The position numbers and the translations under genes are program-made. The notes under the pieces are model-generated. The model saw only the letters and a list, made by a program, of their open reading frames with translations, was not told the origin of the DNA and did not search any database. Below are positions 9,194 to 17,342 of a stretch of 64,000 bases of DNA, piece by piece; within the stretch, counting starts at the first letter, position 1; each line of letters starts with the position of its first letter. Source of the stretch: an uncultured Prevotellaceae bacterium (GTDB taxonomy: Bacteria > Bacteroidota > Bacteroidia > Bacteroidales > Bacteroidaceae). Location of the stretch: assembly GCA_947165505.1 (NCBI GenBank), contig CAMVAT010000003.1, positions 62,001-126,000 of the forward strand, given 5' to 3'.

Positions 9194-10087
9194 TCATCCC
9201 CACATGTCGATGAGCACTCCGGCGCAGAACGTGAGTCCGAAGATGAAGATGTTGCGTGCTGTGAGTCCCAGTATCTGGTTGAGGGCTTTGCCTTGATGTA
9301 TTTTTTTCATCTTCCTGTAGGCATGTGCGTGCAGCGACAGGTAGATGGAAGGCAGGAAAAAGGGGAAGTAGCGGCCGCTGAAGAAATAGGCCAGTCCCAG
9401 GTGAAACGCCACCAGACCCAGAGCGAAATAGAGTATCTCGCTGGCTTTTGGTCCGATGAGCACCACCAGTGTGCGCTTGCCTGTACGCCGGTCGTTGTCG
9501 CGGTCGCGGTAGTTGTTCACCATCAGCAGCGTGTCGATGACCAGTCCGCAGGCGATAGACGATTCCACCACCTCTTTGGTCAGACTGCCCGTCTGCAGGT
9601 AGTAGGTGGCACATACGGGCACCAGTCCGAAAAAGACGAGTACGAGCAGGTCGCCCAGACCGATATACGAGAGTCCCAGGGTGTAGAGGAAACAGAAAAG
9701 CACGCATAGCGCTCCAACAGCCACCATGCCCCAGCCGCCGTAGAGGATGAGTGGCAACCCCACGATACAGGCCGCCACGGTGGTGATGGCGATGGCCCAT
9801 TGCATGGCGCGCAGGCTGACCCATCCTTGGGCGCAGGCCCGCCGTGGTCCCAGCCGATGCTCGTCGTCGGTGCCTTTCTTATAGTCGAAATAGTCGTTGA
9901 TGAAGTTGGCGTCGATCTGCATGATGAGCGCAAACAGCAGGCAGAGTAGGGCGGGGACCACTTTAAATCCCTCGCATCGTACGTCGGCAAAAGCCAATGC
10001 CAATGCCATCATCACCGGCACGGCGGCACCCGTCAGTGTCTTAGGCCGTGCGGCCAGTATCCATGCTTGTATCGAGTTCTGTTTCAA
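9194..10087 (-). CDS. menA: 1,4-dihydroxy-2-naphthoate polyprenyltransferase
   Basis: An integral membrane prenyltransferase of the UbiA family, which joins a polyprenyl chain to dihydroxynaphthoate in menaquinone synthesis. The two Asp-rich sites are clear: NDYFDYKKGTD (about 64-74) and NNYRDRDNDRRTGKRTL (about 190-206). Eight or nine hydrophobic segments surround them. The 297-residue length fits. The gene starts 6 bases after the stop of the putative porin, so both are probably on one transcript. Other men genes are not in this window. Confidence 0.88.
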   Translation of the reverse strand: MKQNSIQAWILAARPKTLTGAAVPVMMALALAFADVRCEGFKVVPALLCLLFALIMQIDANFINDYFDYKKGTDDEHRLGPRRACAQGWVSLRAMQWAIAITTVAACIVGLPLILYGGWGMVAVGALCVLFCFLYTLGLSYIGLGDLLVLVFFGLVPVCATYYLQTGSLTKEVVESSIACGLVIDTLLMVNNYRDRDNDRRTGKRTLVVLIGPKASEILYFALGLVAFHLGLAYFFSGRYFPFFLPSIYLSLHAHAYRKMKKIHQGKALNQILGLTARNIFIFGLTFCAGVLIDMWG

Positions 10088-10093
10088 TTCGAA

Positions 10094-12331
10094 TTAATTA
10101 TAGAAATTCCACGACACCCCTAACCGCAGCACGCGGCCGTTGATGGGGTAGTGCGGGGTGAGAAATTTATTGCCTCCGTCGCCGGCGTTGATATGACTCA
10201 TCATCACGAAGAATCGTGTCTGCTTCAGATGGAAGTTGGCATATACGTTGACGATGGGGTAGTTGCCTATCTCTGTGCGCACATCAGCGTTCTCTTGCAC
10301 CGCATATTGGCCGATGCCCGGCACATATTCGGGTGCATAGTATTTCGTAAACCACCGGATGTCGCCGCCGAAGTCGCATTTCAGTACCTTGGCAATCTTA
10401 AACCGCAAGTAGAGGTTGCCATAGAGGTTGAGTTTTGGCAGGGGCAGGATGTCGTCGTGGCTTGACTTCTGATAGGTGACCACTGCCTCGAGGTTGAGCG
10501 GACCGAGCCTGAAGTCTTGCATGAGTTGAGCTGTCAGCAGACTGATGTTGTCGCTCGTCTGGCGTGAATATACGGCGTTGGCGGTGCGAACGTAGTCTTC
10601 GCCCACATTATATGATGTGGCGAAGTAAGCGTAATCTTGCAGGTTGTCGTATGCCACGCGGAGCCGCGTCTTGGTGCGTTGCAGCGAGAACAGCCCTTCC
10701 ACCCTGGTGTGGGTGGTCATCTTGATGTCTTCGTCCCACCAATAGTGCCGCGAATGGTAATTGCCGTGATAAAATGGGGCCGAGGCGTGTTGGAAGAAAC
10801 CTTTAGCCGCCAGTTGGATGGTGTCGCCCCATAGTTTGAAATTCACGTCAGCATTGGCATCGACCGTGATCTGCCCCGCATCGGTGCCTGCAATGCCAAA
10901 CTCGCCCGTCACGTTGTAGTGAAAGGTGTAGCCCTCGGTCTTGCTGAGCTGTCCGCCTACAAACAGCGTTTGCTCGTTGAAGTGGCTCCATCCGCCTTCG
11001 GCATCGGGCATCGAGAAGTGCTTGAGGTCGTGTGTGGCGTATATCTTCAGACCTGTCTTGACCCATTTATTGAACCCCTCGAGCATGGCCACGGCCAGCG
11101 TGTTTTTCAGTTCATAATGCCGCGTCTTGTCGTAGATGGAGTCGCCCAGGTAGCGTCCTACGGTGTAGTATTCGTTGGCGTAATAGTCGGCTGGTGCTTG
11201 ATAGGCCTGGTAGATGCGCGCGTAGTTGTCGAATTTGGCCGTGTGTATAAAACTCGTCACCGGCACGTATTCGTCTTTCATCCAAGTGGTATCCGCAGGT
11301 GCGGCAATGGCCGTGCTGTCGGGCCTGCCCATCGTGGCTTGCCGTTTCAGCTCTTCCTCGTATTCCTCTTCGTCAAACTCCATACCGTTGCGCTTCGCTT
11401 CTTTTCGGGCGCGCTCTTTGGCTTCGGCAGCCTCGATTTCTTTTTGCGACTTCAAAGCAAACTTCTTAGCCTCTATCTCAGCCTCAGTCATCGGCACCTG
11501 GCGGTTGAACCCCACGCTGTAGCGGTGAGTGAGGAAGATGTGCTGGTGGTCGTTGCGGTTCCACTGCTGGCGCAAGGCCGTTGGTATCTCGTTGTCGCTG
11601 TAATTCTCTTTAAACCGGTCCGGGTGCGAGATGTAGTTGTCGTTAATGATACCGCCATTTTCGGCTTGTTTCTGGTGGTTGAGCGTGGCGAGCAGATGAG
11701 CCTGATAGCGGTCGCCCAGATACGAGGCATACATCGTATAGTTGAAGAGGGCGGCACTGTTGTTAGAGTAGTAGCCGCGTCCGTAGAGGTAGTTGAACTT
11801 AAACCCCGCTCCGAACCGCTTGCCCGCATTCACGGCAAATGATGCCTTGAAGTGGTCCTCGCCGTCGGTGCGGTCGCCACACGAGTGGTATGTCAGATTG
11901 GTGATGGGGGTGTAGGTGTTGGTGAAGTGGAATTGCTCAACGGGGGTGATAAAAAAATCGTAGGGCTGTGTGAAGATAAAATCCCCCTGTGGGTTGCGGT
12001 CGATGAAGATGCGGTTGAGCCGTGGTGCCCCCAGATTGCCGGTGGTATTGAACTCGCCTCTCAGGCCGGTGGTGAATATCGAGTTCATATACATGTATGG
12101 CACCGTGTCGGGCATGGCTGGCGTGCGGTCTCCAAAGCGCTCGTCGATGGTCCACACCGACAAGCCGCGGTGTATCTCTTTGTGCTGACTTTGTATGGAG
12201 TCGCTCGTGCGCTGCTGCCTGTCGGCGGCAGTCACAATCGTGCCGTCGTCGCGGATCTCGTTATAATCCTGCGCCGATGCTCCTAAAGCCATGACCGCCA
12301 TCAGCAGTCCTGCTAATATCGTTTTTTTCAT
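10094..12331 (-). CDS. Putative outer-membrane porin (Porin_10-like)
   Basis: A signal peptide (MKKTILAGLLMAVMALGASA before QDYN) leads into a 745-residue protein. The sequence alternates aromatic and polar residues, as expected for an outer-membrane beta-barrel. It matches the general form of Bacteroidetes putative porins, with the FDYEIRD-like N-terminal region missing and FNYLYGRGYYSN- and NLYLRFK-type strands present. A Lys/Glu/Ala-rich charged segment at about 300-340 is probably a periplasmic or external helical insert. The Met at 12331 is chosen over an upstream one at 12361 because it starts the signal peptide. It sits 6 bases before menA. Confidence 0.75.
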   Translation of the reverse strand: MKKTILAGLLMAVMALGASAQDYNEIRDDGTIVTAADRQQRTSDSIQSQHKEIHRGLSVWTIDERFGDRTPAMPDTVPYMYMNSIFTTGLRGEFNTTGNLGAPRLNRIFIDRNPQGDFIFTQPYDFFITPVEQFHFTNTYTPITNLTYHSCGDRTDGEDHFKASFAVNAGKRFGAGFKFNYLYGRGYYSNNSAALFNYTMYASYLGDRYQAHLLATLNHQKQAENGGIINDNYISHPDRFKENYSDNEIPTALRQQWNRNDHQHIFLTHRYSVGFNRQVPMTEAEIEAKKFALKSQKEIEAAEAKERARKEAKRNGMEFDEEEYEEELKRQATMGRPDSTAIAAPADTTWMKDEYVPVTSFIHTAKFDNYARIYQAYQAPADYYANEYYTVGRYLGDSIYDKTRHYELKNTLAVAMLEGFNKWVKTGLKIYATHDLKHFSMPDAEGGWSHFNEQTLFVGGQLSKTEGYTFHYNVTGEFGIAGTDAGQITVDANADVNFKLWGDTIQLAAKGFFQHASAPFYHGNYHSRHYWWDEDIKMTTHTRVEGLFSLQRTKTRLRVAYDNLQDYAYFATSYNVGEDYVRTANAVYSRQTSDNISLLTAQLMQDFRLGPLNLEAVVTYQKSSHDDILPLPKLNLYGNLYLRFKIAKVLKCDFGGDIRWFTKYYAPEYVPGIGQYAVQENADVRTEIGNYPIVNVYANFHLKQTRFFVMMSHINAGDGGNKFLTPHYPINGRVLRLGVSWNFYN

Positions 12332-12359
12332 TTCGTTTGCTCTAACTCCCTCACCTCTC

Positions 12360-12500
12360 ACACTGTTTAGTGTCCAGTGTTTAGTGTTTAGTGTTCTTAT
12401 ACGGTTTCATGCCCGGAACACATCTCCTGCCCCTTGCCCCTTGCCCCTTGCCCCCAAAGCTATTCTCTCACCTCTTACCTCTCACCTCTTACCTCTAAAG
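12360..12500. repeat. Intergenic mixed simple repeats
   Basis: The gap between the small membrane protein and the porin gene consists of three repeat types. A TGTTTAGTGTCCAGTGTTTAG block lies at about 12363-12398, TGCCCCTTGCCCC units at 12428-12455, and CTCACCTCTTACCTC heptamers at about 12474-12497. Identical families recur throughout the window. Confidence 0.7.
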
Positions 12501-12502
12501 AA

Positions 12503-12727
12503 CTACTTCATCATCCTCAGCACACATTCCGTAAATTTCACCACGATGGCAGTGAGTATGATGGCCGTGCCGGTAGAGTGGTCGTTCAGGTAAATGACCA
12601 CCCCCACGATAGCTCCCACCATAAACAAGATGTTGAGTATGTTTCTGAACACGAAAAACCGGTCGCGTTTTTTCTCGTTGCGGTGTCTGCGCTCAGGCTT
12701 TTGCGCCGCACTATCGTTACTTTCCAT
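12503..12727 (-). CDS. Small two-helix membrane protein
   Basis: A 74-residue protein with a charged, Arg/Lys/Glu-rich N terminus (about 1-25) and two hydrophobic stretches (about 30-46 and 53-66). It is probably a small inner-membrane protein with the charged N terminus in the cytosol. It starts one base after the stop of the DUF4468 gene, which supports its being real and co-transcribed. I do not recognise the family, and no function can be assigned. Confidence 0.65.
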   Translation of the reverse strand: MESNDSAAQKPERRHRNEKKRDRFFVFRNILNILFMVGAIVGVVIYLNDHSTGTAIILTAIVVKFTECVLRMMK

Positions 12728-12728
12728 G

Positions 12729-13403
12729 TCAGCGTCTTATCTCGTAATCGAAATCTTTCATCAACTGCTCCATTCTGTCAACCGTCTTTCTGCGGAATTT
12801 CCCGCTGATGGGCAGCAACTTGGTGTGTTTCTTGTTGACGGCATATTTGTCTGTGATCCATGTCTCGGCTTGATAGCGCACCCCTCCATTACGGTTCTCG
12901 TCATACCAATACGAGATGCGGTAGGCTTTCACCGTCACGGCATTGTCGGCACAGCTTACTAGGAGAGTGTATATCAAGTGTGAGCGGTCGAGTGATATGA
13001 AATTAGACGAGAAGGTGATGTACTCATCTACATGGCAGGCGATGCTCATTTCAGCCTTGTTGACCAGTGCGATGCGGCTCTCCTTATTCATATTCTCCTG
13101 CGTCATCAGCCTTTTCAGGTATCCCATCATGCGGTCGTAGTTTTCTTCGGCGCTCAGCGTATTCTTAAACGTGCGCTCCCAGACCACATCACCCTCGGCG
13201 TTCACGGGCACCACATCGCCCAGGTAAGCGGCCCACTGGTAGTCTTTGGCGGGCTTGGGGGCTTCTTGTTCTTTCTTCTGCTTGTTCTCTGTCTTCGTTT
13301 CCGATGTCTTTTGCTCATTCTGCACAGGTGCGTCGGGCGTCTCCCACTGCGCCATCGCCATCAGCGGGGTGCAGCACAGCAGTGCAATCATCAGTTTTTT
13401 CAT
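12729..13403 (-). CDS. DUF4468-type exported protein
   Basis: The signal peptide (MKKLMIALLCCTPLMAMA before QWET) is followed by a Lys/Glu/Gln-rich linker (about 30-65). The rest is a globular part with the features of DUF4468, a TBP-like fold found in many Bacteroidetes envelope proteins. The start at 13403 is chosen because earlier in-frame Met codons fall in repeat sequence. Function is unknown. The gene forms a pair with the small membrane protein downstream. Confidence 0.72.
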   Translation of the reverse strand: MKKLMIALLCCTPLMAMAQWETPDAPVQNEQKTSETKTENKQKKEQEAPKPAKDYQWAAYLGDVVPVNAEGDVVWERTFKNTLSAEENYDRMMGYLKRLMTQENMNKESRIALVNKAEMSIACHVDEYITFSSNFISLDRSHLIYTLLVSCADNAVTVKAYRISYWYDENRNGGVRYQAETWITDKYAVNKKHTKLLPISGKFRRKTVDRMEQLMKDFDYEIRR

Positions 13404-13432
13404 AATACTTATTATAATTGTTGTTTTTTTGT

Positions 13433-13660
13433 TGAGTGTTCTTCCACTGTTTAGTGTTGAGTGTTTAGTGTAAAGTGTTCTTCCACTGTTTAGTGTAGAG
13501 TGTTCTAACACAGTTTCGAGCTCGGAGCATTTCTCCAGCCCCCTGCTCCCTGCCCCTTGCCCCCTGCCCCGAGGCTATCCTCTTACCTCTCACCTCTCAC
13601 CTCTTACCTCTAAATAAGCATATCTCCTGCCCCCTGCTCCCTGCCCCTTGCCCCTTCTCA
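13433..13660. repeat. Cluster of three intergenic repeat families
   Basis: Copies of the GTTTAGTGTTGAGTGTTTAG family occupy 13443-13505, the CCCTGCCCCTTGCCCC family lies at about 13540-13570 and 13627-13655, and the CTCACCTCTTACCTC heptamer family at about 13579-13612. The region has no credible coding sequence. An open frame on the minus strand (13590-13814) translates repeats and is not considered a gene. Confidence 0.7.
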
Positions 13661-13673
13661 TCTTCTTTCGCGG

Positions 13674-13681
13674 CAAAATTA
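13674..13681 (-). promoter_or_regulatory. Possible -7 element for DUF4468 gene
   Basis: CAAAATTA on the plus strand reads TAATTTTG on the minus strand and matches the TAnnTTTG consensus. No good -33 TTTG is seen. The site is about 270 bases before the gene, with the repeat cluster in between. Confidence 0.35.
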
Positions 13682-13744
13682 CACAAAAAAAACATTTTGC
13701 AGAAAAAAAACGTGCTAAAAACATTTTATGTAATTTAAATTTAG

Positions 13745-13752
13745 TAATTTTG
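13745..13752 (+). promoter_or_regulatory. Likely -7 element for the GtrA gene
   Basis: TAATTTTG matches TAnnTTTG in a very AT-rich stretch. A clear -33 TTTG is missing. It lies about 177 bases before the GtrA start and would open the plus-strand polysaccharide region. Confidence 0.5.
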
Positions 13753-13928
13753 CAGCGCAAAAACAGCAAACAGACGAGACTGCGAGCAAAAAACGCTCCT
13801 ACGCGGTGCGGCATTTGTTGATGGATGCGTGATAAAATTTTTTCTGTGCCCTTGTCTTGTGTATATCATGCACGGTGAGGGGAGGAAAGAAACGCACTAT
13901 CGGCAAATGGGCGGCCACACACTCAGAT

Positions 13929-14339
13929 ATGTTTCATATTCCCTCTACGATGATCAAGTTCGCCCTTGTGGGCGTGGTTAACACCGTTGTTGGCACGGCA
14001 GTGATGCTGATACTATACAATGTGTTCGGCTGTTCGTATTGGCTGTCGTCGGCCGCCAATTATGTCGTCGGTTCCATCATCAGCTATTGCCTCAACCGGT
14101 GGTACACCTTCCGTTACCACGGTTCCACGTGGAAGTCTGTTGTACGCTTCGCCATCAATATCGTCGTTTGCTATCTCATTGCCTATAGTGTGGCGCAGCC
14201 CTTGGTCAAGTGGGTGCTTTCGAGCCAGACCGTGGCGGTGCAAGAGAATGTGGCCATGCTCGTGGGCACCGTGCTCTTCATCGTCATCAACTATCTGGGC
14301 CAGCGCTTCTTCGCCTTCCGCGAGAGCAGGGCGGAATAA
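13929..14339 (+). CDS. GtrA family membrane protein
   Basis: A small protein (about 136 residues from this start) with four hydrophobic helices and the GtrA hallmarks: KFALVGVVNTVVG near the N terminus, NYVVGSIISYCLNRWYTF in the middle, and NYLGQRFFAF at the end. GtrA-like proteins are thought to move lipid-linked sugars (such as undecaprenyl-phosphate glucose) across the inner membrane or to assist in glycan modification. A Met 24 codons upstream is in frame, but the segment before 13929 does not look like family sequence. It opens the polysaccharide gene region. Confidence 0.82.
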   Translation: MFHIPSTMIKFALVGVVNTVVGTAVMLILYNVFGCSYWLSSAANYVVGSIISYCLNRWYTFRYHGSTWKSVVRFAINIVVCYLIAYSVAQPLVKWVLSSQTVAVQENVAMLVGTVLFIVINYLGQRFFAFRESRAE

Positions 14340-14350
14340 GGGCCACTACT

Positions 14351-14419
14351 CTGTTTAGTGTTCTTGGCATATCTCTCACCTCTCACCTCTTACCTCTCAC
14401 CTCTCACCTCTCACCTCTT
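14351..14419. repeat. CT-rich heptamer repeat before aminotransferase gene
   Basis: A CTGTTTAGTGTTCTTGGCAT unit is followed by about seven near-perfect copies of the heptamer CACCTCT/TACCTCT (about 14373-14419). It ends 9 bases before the start codon of the next gene, where a leader or ribosome site would normally lie. Confidence 0.75.
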
Positions 14420-14427
14420 GAATATCC

Positions 14428-15531
14428 ATGCTTCCATTCCTTGACCTGCAAGCAGTCAACCGGCAGTATGCCGACGAGATACAAGAGGCCGTGAGCCGTG
14501 TGGTCGATTCGGGATGGTATCTCAAGGGACAAGCCACGGAGAGCTTCGAGCAGCATTACGCCGACTACATCGGCACACGCTATTGTGTGGGCGTGGCCAA
14601 CGGCCTCGATGCGCTGACACTCATCTATCGGGCATACATCGAGATGGGTTTGCTGCATGAGGGCGACGAAGTGCTTGTGCCGGCCAACACCTATATCGCT
14701 TCCATTTTGGCTTTGACAGAAAACCGGCTTACCCCCGTATTTGTTGAGCCAGACCCCGATACACTTGAAATCGATGACCGCCAGATAGAGCAAGCTATTA
14801 CGCCGCGAACACGGTCGCTGATGATTGTTCACCTCTATGGCCGTTGCGCCTATACCGCTCAGATTGGCGATATCTGCCGCCGCCATCAACTCTTGTTGGT
14901 CGAAGACAATGCCCAGGCGCATGGCTGCCGTTTCGACGGGCGGCGCACTGGCAGCATCGGCCATGCCGCGGGCCACAGCTTCTACCCGGGTAAGAACCTC
15001 GGTGCACTGGGCGATGCCGGGGCCGTCACCACCGACGATGAGCAGTTGGCCGCCGTCATTCGTTCGCTTGGCAATTACGGGTCGGAGAGAAAGTACGTGT
15101 TTCGTTATGCCGGGCGCAACAGCCGTCTCGACGAGTTGCAAGCCGCCGTGCTCGATGTCAAACTCCGTCATCTCGACGCCGACAATGCCCGACGCCAGCA
15201 AGTGGCGCAATATTATTACGACCATATCCACAACCCATTGATCCGCCTGCCGCGCCGCACAGCCGATGCCGCCAATGTCTATCATCTCTTCCCGGTGTTC
15301 AGTGCCCGGCGCGACCGCTTGCAGCAGCATCTCGCCCAGCAAGGCATACAGACACTCATCCATTACCCCATACCGCCGCACCGGCAGGCCTGTTATGCGC
15401 AATACAGCCACCTCTCGCTGCCCGTCACCGAGCAGATACACCGTGAGGAGTTGAGCCTGCCTGTCAGTCCGGTGCTCAGTCCCGACCAGACCGCCCAGGT
15501 GGCGCAAACCGTCAATGACTTTGAGGGTTGA
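14428..15531 (+). CDS. DegT/DnrJ/EryC1/StrS sugar aminotransferase
   Basis: A PLP-dependent enzyme that transfers an amino group to a nucleotide-linked keto-sugar. The internal-aldimine lysine is in FYPGKNLGALGD (K189) and the PLP-binding Asp is in VEDNAQAHG (D160). At 367 residues it is full length. The sequence is closest in style to 3-keto-6-deoxyhexose aminotransferases (FdtB/QdtB type), but the exact sugar cannot be read. It is followed 59 bases later by the IspD-like gene. No dedicated dehydratase or ketoisomerase is adjacent. Confidence 0.88.
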   Translation: MLPFLDLQAVNRQYADEIQEAVSRVVDSGWYLKGQATESFEQHYADYIGTRYCVGVANGLDALTLIYRAYIEMGLLHEGDEVLVPANTYIASILALTENRLTPVFVEPDPDTLEIDDRQIEQAITPRTRSLMIVHLYGRCAYTAQIGDICRRHQLLLVEDNAQAHGCRFDGRRTGSIGHAAGHSFYPGKNLGALGDAGAVTTDDEQLAAVIRSLGNYGSERKYVFRYAGRNSRLDELQAAVLDVKLRHLDADNARRQQVAQYYYDHIHNPLIRLPRRTADAANVYHLFPVFSARRDRLQQHLAQQGIQTLIHYPIPPHRQACYAQYSHLSLPVTEQIHREELSLPVSPVLSPDQTAQVAQTVNDFEG

Positions 15532-15544
15532 GGGTTCTTGGCAT

Positions 15545-15590
15545 ATCATATAGTTCAATGTTAAAAGTTAAAAGTTAAAAGTTCAAAGAA
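15545..15590. repeat. Short AAAGTTA repeats
   Basis: GTTAAAAG is repeated three times, followed by GTTCAAAG, just before the start of the IspD-like gene. Similar GTTCAAAGTTCAATG units occur before 29517 and 54419. Confidence 0.5.
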
Positions 15591-16310
15591 ATGAGCAATA
15601 TCGCATTGATTATCGCCGGTGGAGCCGGCAACCGCATGGGACAAGACATCCCCAAGCAGTTCATGCACGTTGACAACTGCCCCGTTATCATCCACACACT
15701 GCTTGCTTTCGAGCGGCATCCCGACATCAGCGCCATCGCAGTGGTGTGCATCGAGGGATGGGAGACGGTGCTGCAGTCGTATGCCAACCAGTTCCGGGTG
15801 TCTAAGCTGAAATGGATATTCCCCGGGGGCAAAACAGGCATGGAATCGATACACAACGGTGTGTATGGACTGCGCGATGCCGGGTGCGACGCCGACGACC
15901 TCGTGCTCATCCACGACGCCGTGCGTCCGCTCCTCTCACAGGATATCATATCGTCGAATATCGCCATCTGCAAGAAATATGGTTATGCCATCACAGGCAT
16001 CAAATGCCGTGAGGCCATCCTCGAGAGTGCCGACGGGTTCACCACATCCACCAGCATTCCGCGCGACAAACTCATTCGCACGCAGACACCGCAGACCTTC
16101 CGTCTGCGCAACATCATAGCAGCGCACGAAGAGGCGCGCGAGCGGGGCATCACCGACTCCGTGGCATCGTGCACGCTCATGGCCGAACTGGGCGGACGCG
16201 AGATGCACATCGTGCCCGGATCAGAGAAAAACATCAAAATCACTACCGTAGAGGACCTTGAGATACTTAAAGCCCTGATGCACACCGAGCGGGAGACGTG
16301 GCTGAAATGA
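15591..16310 (+). CDS. IspD/TarI-like cytidylyltransferase
   Basis: This 239-residue nucleotidyltransferase has the IspD-type signature IIAGGAGNRMGQDIPKQF at the N terminus, LIHDAVRP near 105, and RTQTPQTFRL near 165. Such enzymes load CMP onto methylerythritol phosphate or onto sugar alcohol phosphates such as ribitol-5-phosphate. The setting, a sugar aminotransferase before it and an epimerase/dehydratase overlapping its stop, favours a role in making a CDP-activated alditol or sugar for the surface glycan. It is probably not the housekeeping isoprenoid enzyme, but sequence alone does not exclude that. Confidence 0.8.
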   Translation: MSNIALIIAGGAGNRMGQDIPKQFMHVDNCPVIIHTLLAFERHPDISAIAVVCIEGWETVLQSYANQFRVSKLKWIFPGGKTGMESIHNGVYGLRDAGCDADDLVLIHDAVRPLLSQDIISSNIAICKKYGYAITGIKCREAILESADGFTTSTSIPRDKLIRTQTPQTFRLRNIIAAHEEARERGITDSVASCTLMAELGGREMHIVPGSEKNIKITTVEDLEILKALMHTERETWLK

Positions 16311-17317
16311 GTGTTTATCTCGACGACATATCGCGCATCTACGACTTCCCGCTCGATTGGGAGTCGCTGAACGGCAGTAATATCCTCGTCACTGGTGCCA
16401 CCGGTCTCATCGGCTCCTGCATGGTCGATGCGCTCATGCGCTATCCCGGCCGCAGCTATCATGTCTATGCCGCCGGGCGCAATGAGCAACGGGCGGCCGA
16501 GCGGTTCGCGCCATATCAGGGCGATGCCGCCTTCCATTTCCTCAGATACGATGTCTTGGAGCCGCTGCAGTCAGAGGTCCCATACCACTATATTATCCAT
16601 GCCGCCAGTCCCGGCAGTCCTAATTTCTTCGCCAGCAATCCCGTCGAGGTGATGAAAGCCAATCTCTCGGGTGTGAGTCACCTGATAGACTATGGATTGC
16701 AGCATCAGATGCGCAGGATGCTCTATGTGTCGTCGGGCGAGGTATATGGCGAGTGCGCCGACCCCCTCTTCACCGAGCAGAGCAGCGGCTACATCGACTG
16801 CACCAATCCCCGTGCATGCTATCCCTCGTCTAAGCGTGCTGCCGAGACGCTCTGCGTGGCCTACGTCGCCGAGTATGGTGCCGACGTGGTGATAGCACGC
16901 CCCTGCCATACCTACGGCCCCTGTTTCACCGAGAGCGACAACAGGGCCTATGCCCAGTTCATACGCCAAGTGCGTCAAGGCCGCGACATCGTACTCCGCA
17001 GTCCCGGCACACAACTGCGCTCCTGGTGCTATGTGGTCGATGCCGTCTGCGCATTGCTCCACATACTTTTAAAAGGCGAGCGCGCACAAGCCTATAATGT
17101 GGCCGACGACACCTCGCACCTCACCATCCGCCAACTGGCCGAGCTCATCGCCCGCATCGGTGGCTGTCAGGTGCGCTTCGATGTAGATGAGGCTCTCATG
17201 CGTCAGAACAACATCATCAGCCGCGCTCTCTTCGACACCACCCGCCTCCGTTCCCTCGGATGGCATCCCATCGCCGATGTAGAGCACTGCATGCGCAGCA
17301 CCCTCTCCGGTCTCTAA
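16307..17317 (+). CDS. NAD-dependent epimerase/dehydratase, extended SDR
   Basis: A Rossmann-fold sugar-nucleotide enzyme. The NAD site is TGATGLIGS near residue 26, the catalytic Ser is in the YVSSGEVYG stretch, and YPSSKRAAE supplies Tyr and Lys. The start at 16307 overlaps the preceding stop (ATGA), showing translational coupling to the IspD-like gene. At 336 residues it fits UDP/dTDP/CDP-sugar epimerases and dehydratases, and the general pattern is like UDP-glucuronate decarboxylase. The substrate is not certain. Coupling suggests that it works with the cytidylyltransferase on the same activated sugar. Confidence 0.82.
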   Translation: MSVYLDDISRIYDFPLDWESLNGSNILVTGATGLIGSCMVDALMRYPGRSYHVYAAGRNEQRAAERFAPYQGDAAFHFLRYDVLEPLQSEVPYHYIIHAASPGSPNFFASNPVEVMKANLSGVSHLIDYGLQHQMRRMLYVSSGEVYGECADPLFTEQSSGYIDCTNPRACYPSSKRAAETLCVAYVAEYGADVVIARPCHTYGPCFTESDNRAYAQFIRQVRQGRDIVLRSPGTQLRSWCYVVDAVCALLHILLKGERAQAYNVADDTSHLTIRQLAELIARIGGCQVRFDVDEALMRQNNIISRALFDTTRLRSLGWHPIADVEHCMRSTLSGL

Positions 17318-17342
17318 TCTCTCACCTCTCACCTCTAAAAAT

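Noticed and set aside
13590..13814. 74-codon minus-strand frame after the repeat cluster
   Set aside because: It is mostly translated CT and TGCCCC repeats, with no family resemblance.
14404..15558. 384-codon minus-strand frame opposite the aminotransferase
   Set aside because: It is antisense to a clear DegT-type gene, and its end lies in the CT repeat.
15591..16310. Naming the IspD-like gene as housekeeping ispD
   Set aside because: Its coupling to an SDR gene in a glycan locus favours a specialised role, and sequence alone cannot settle it, so no gene symbol is given.
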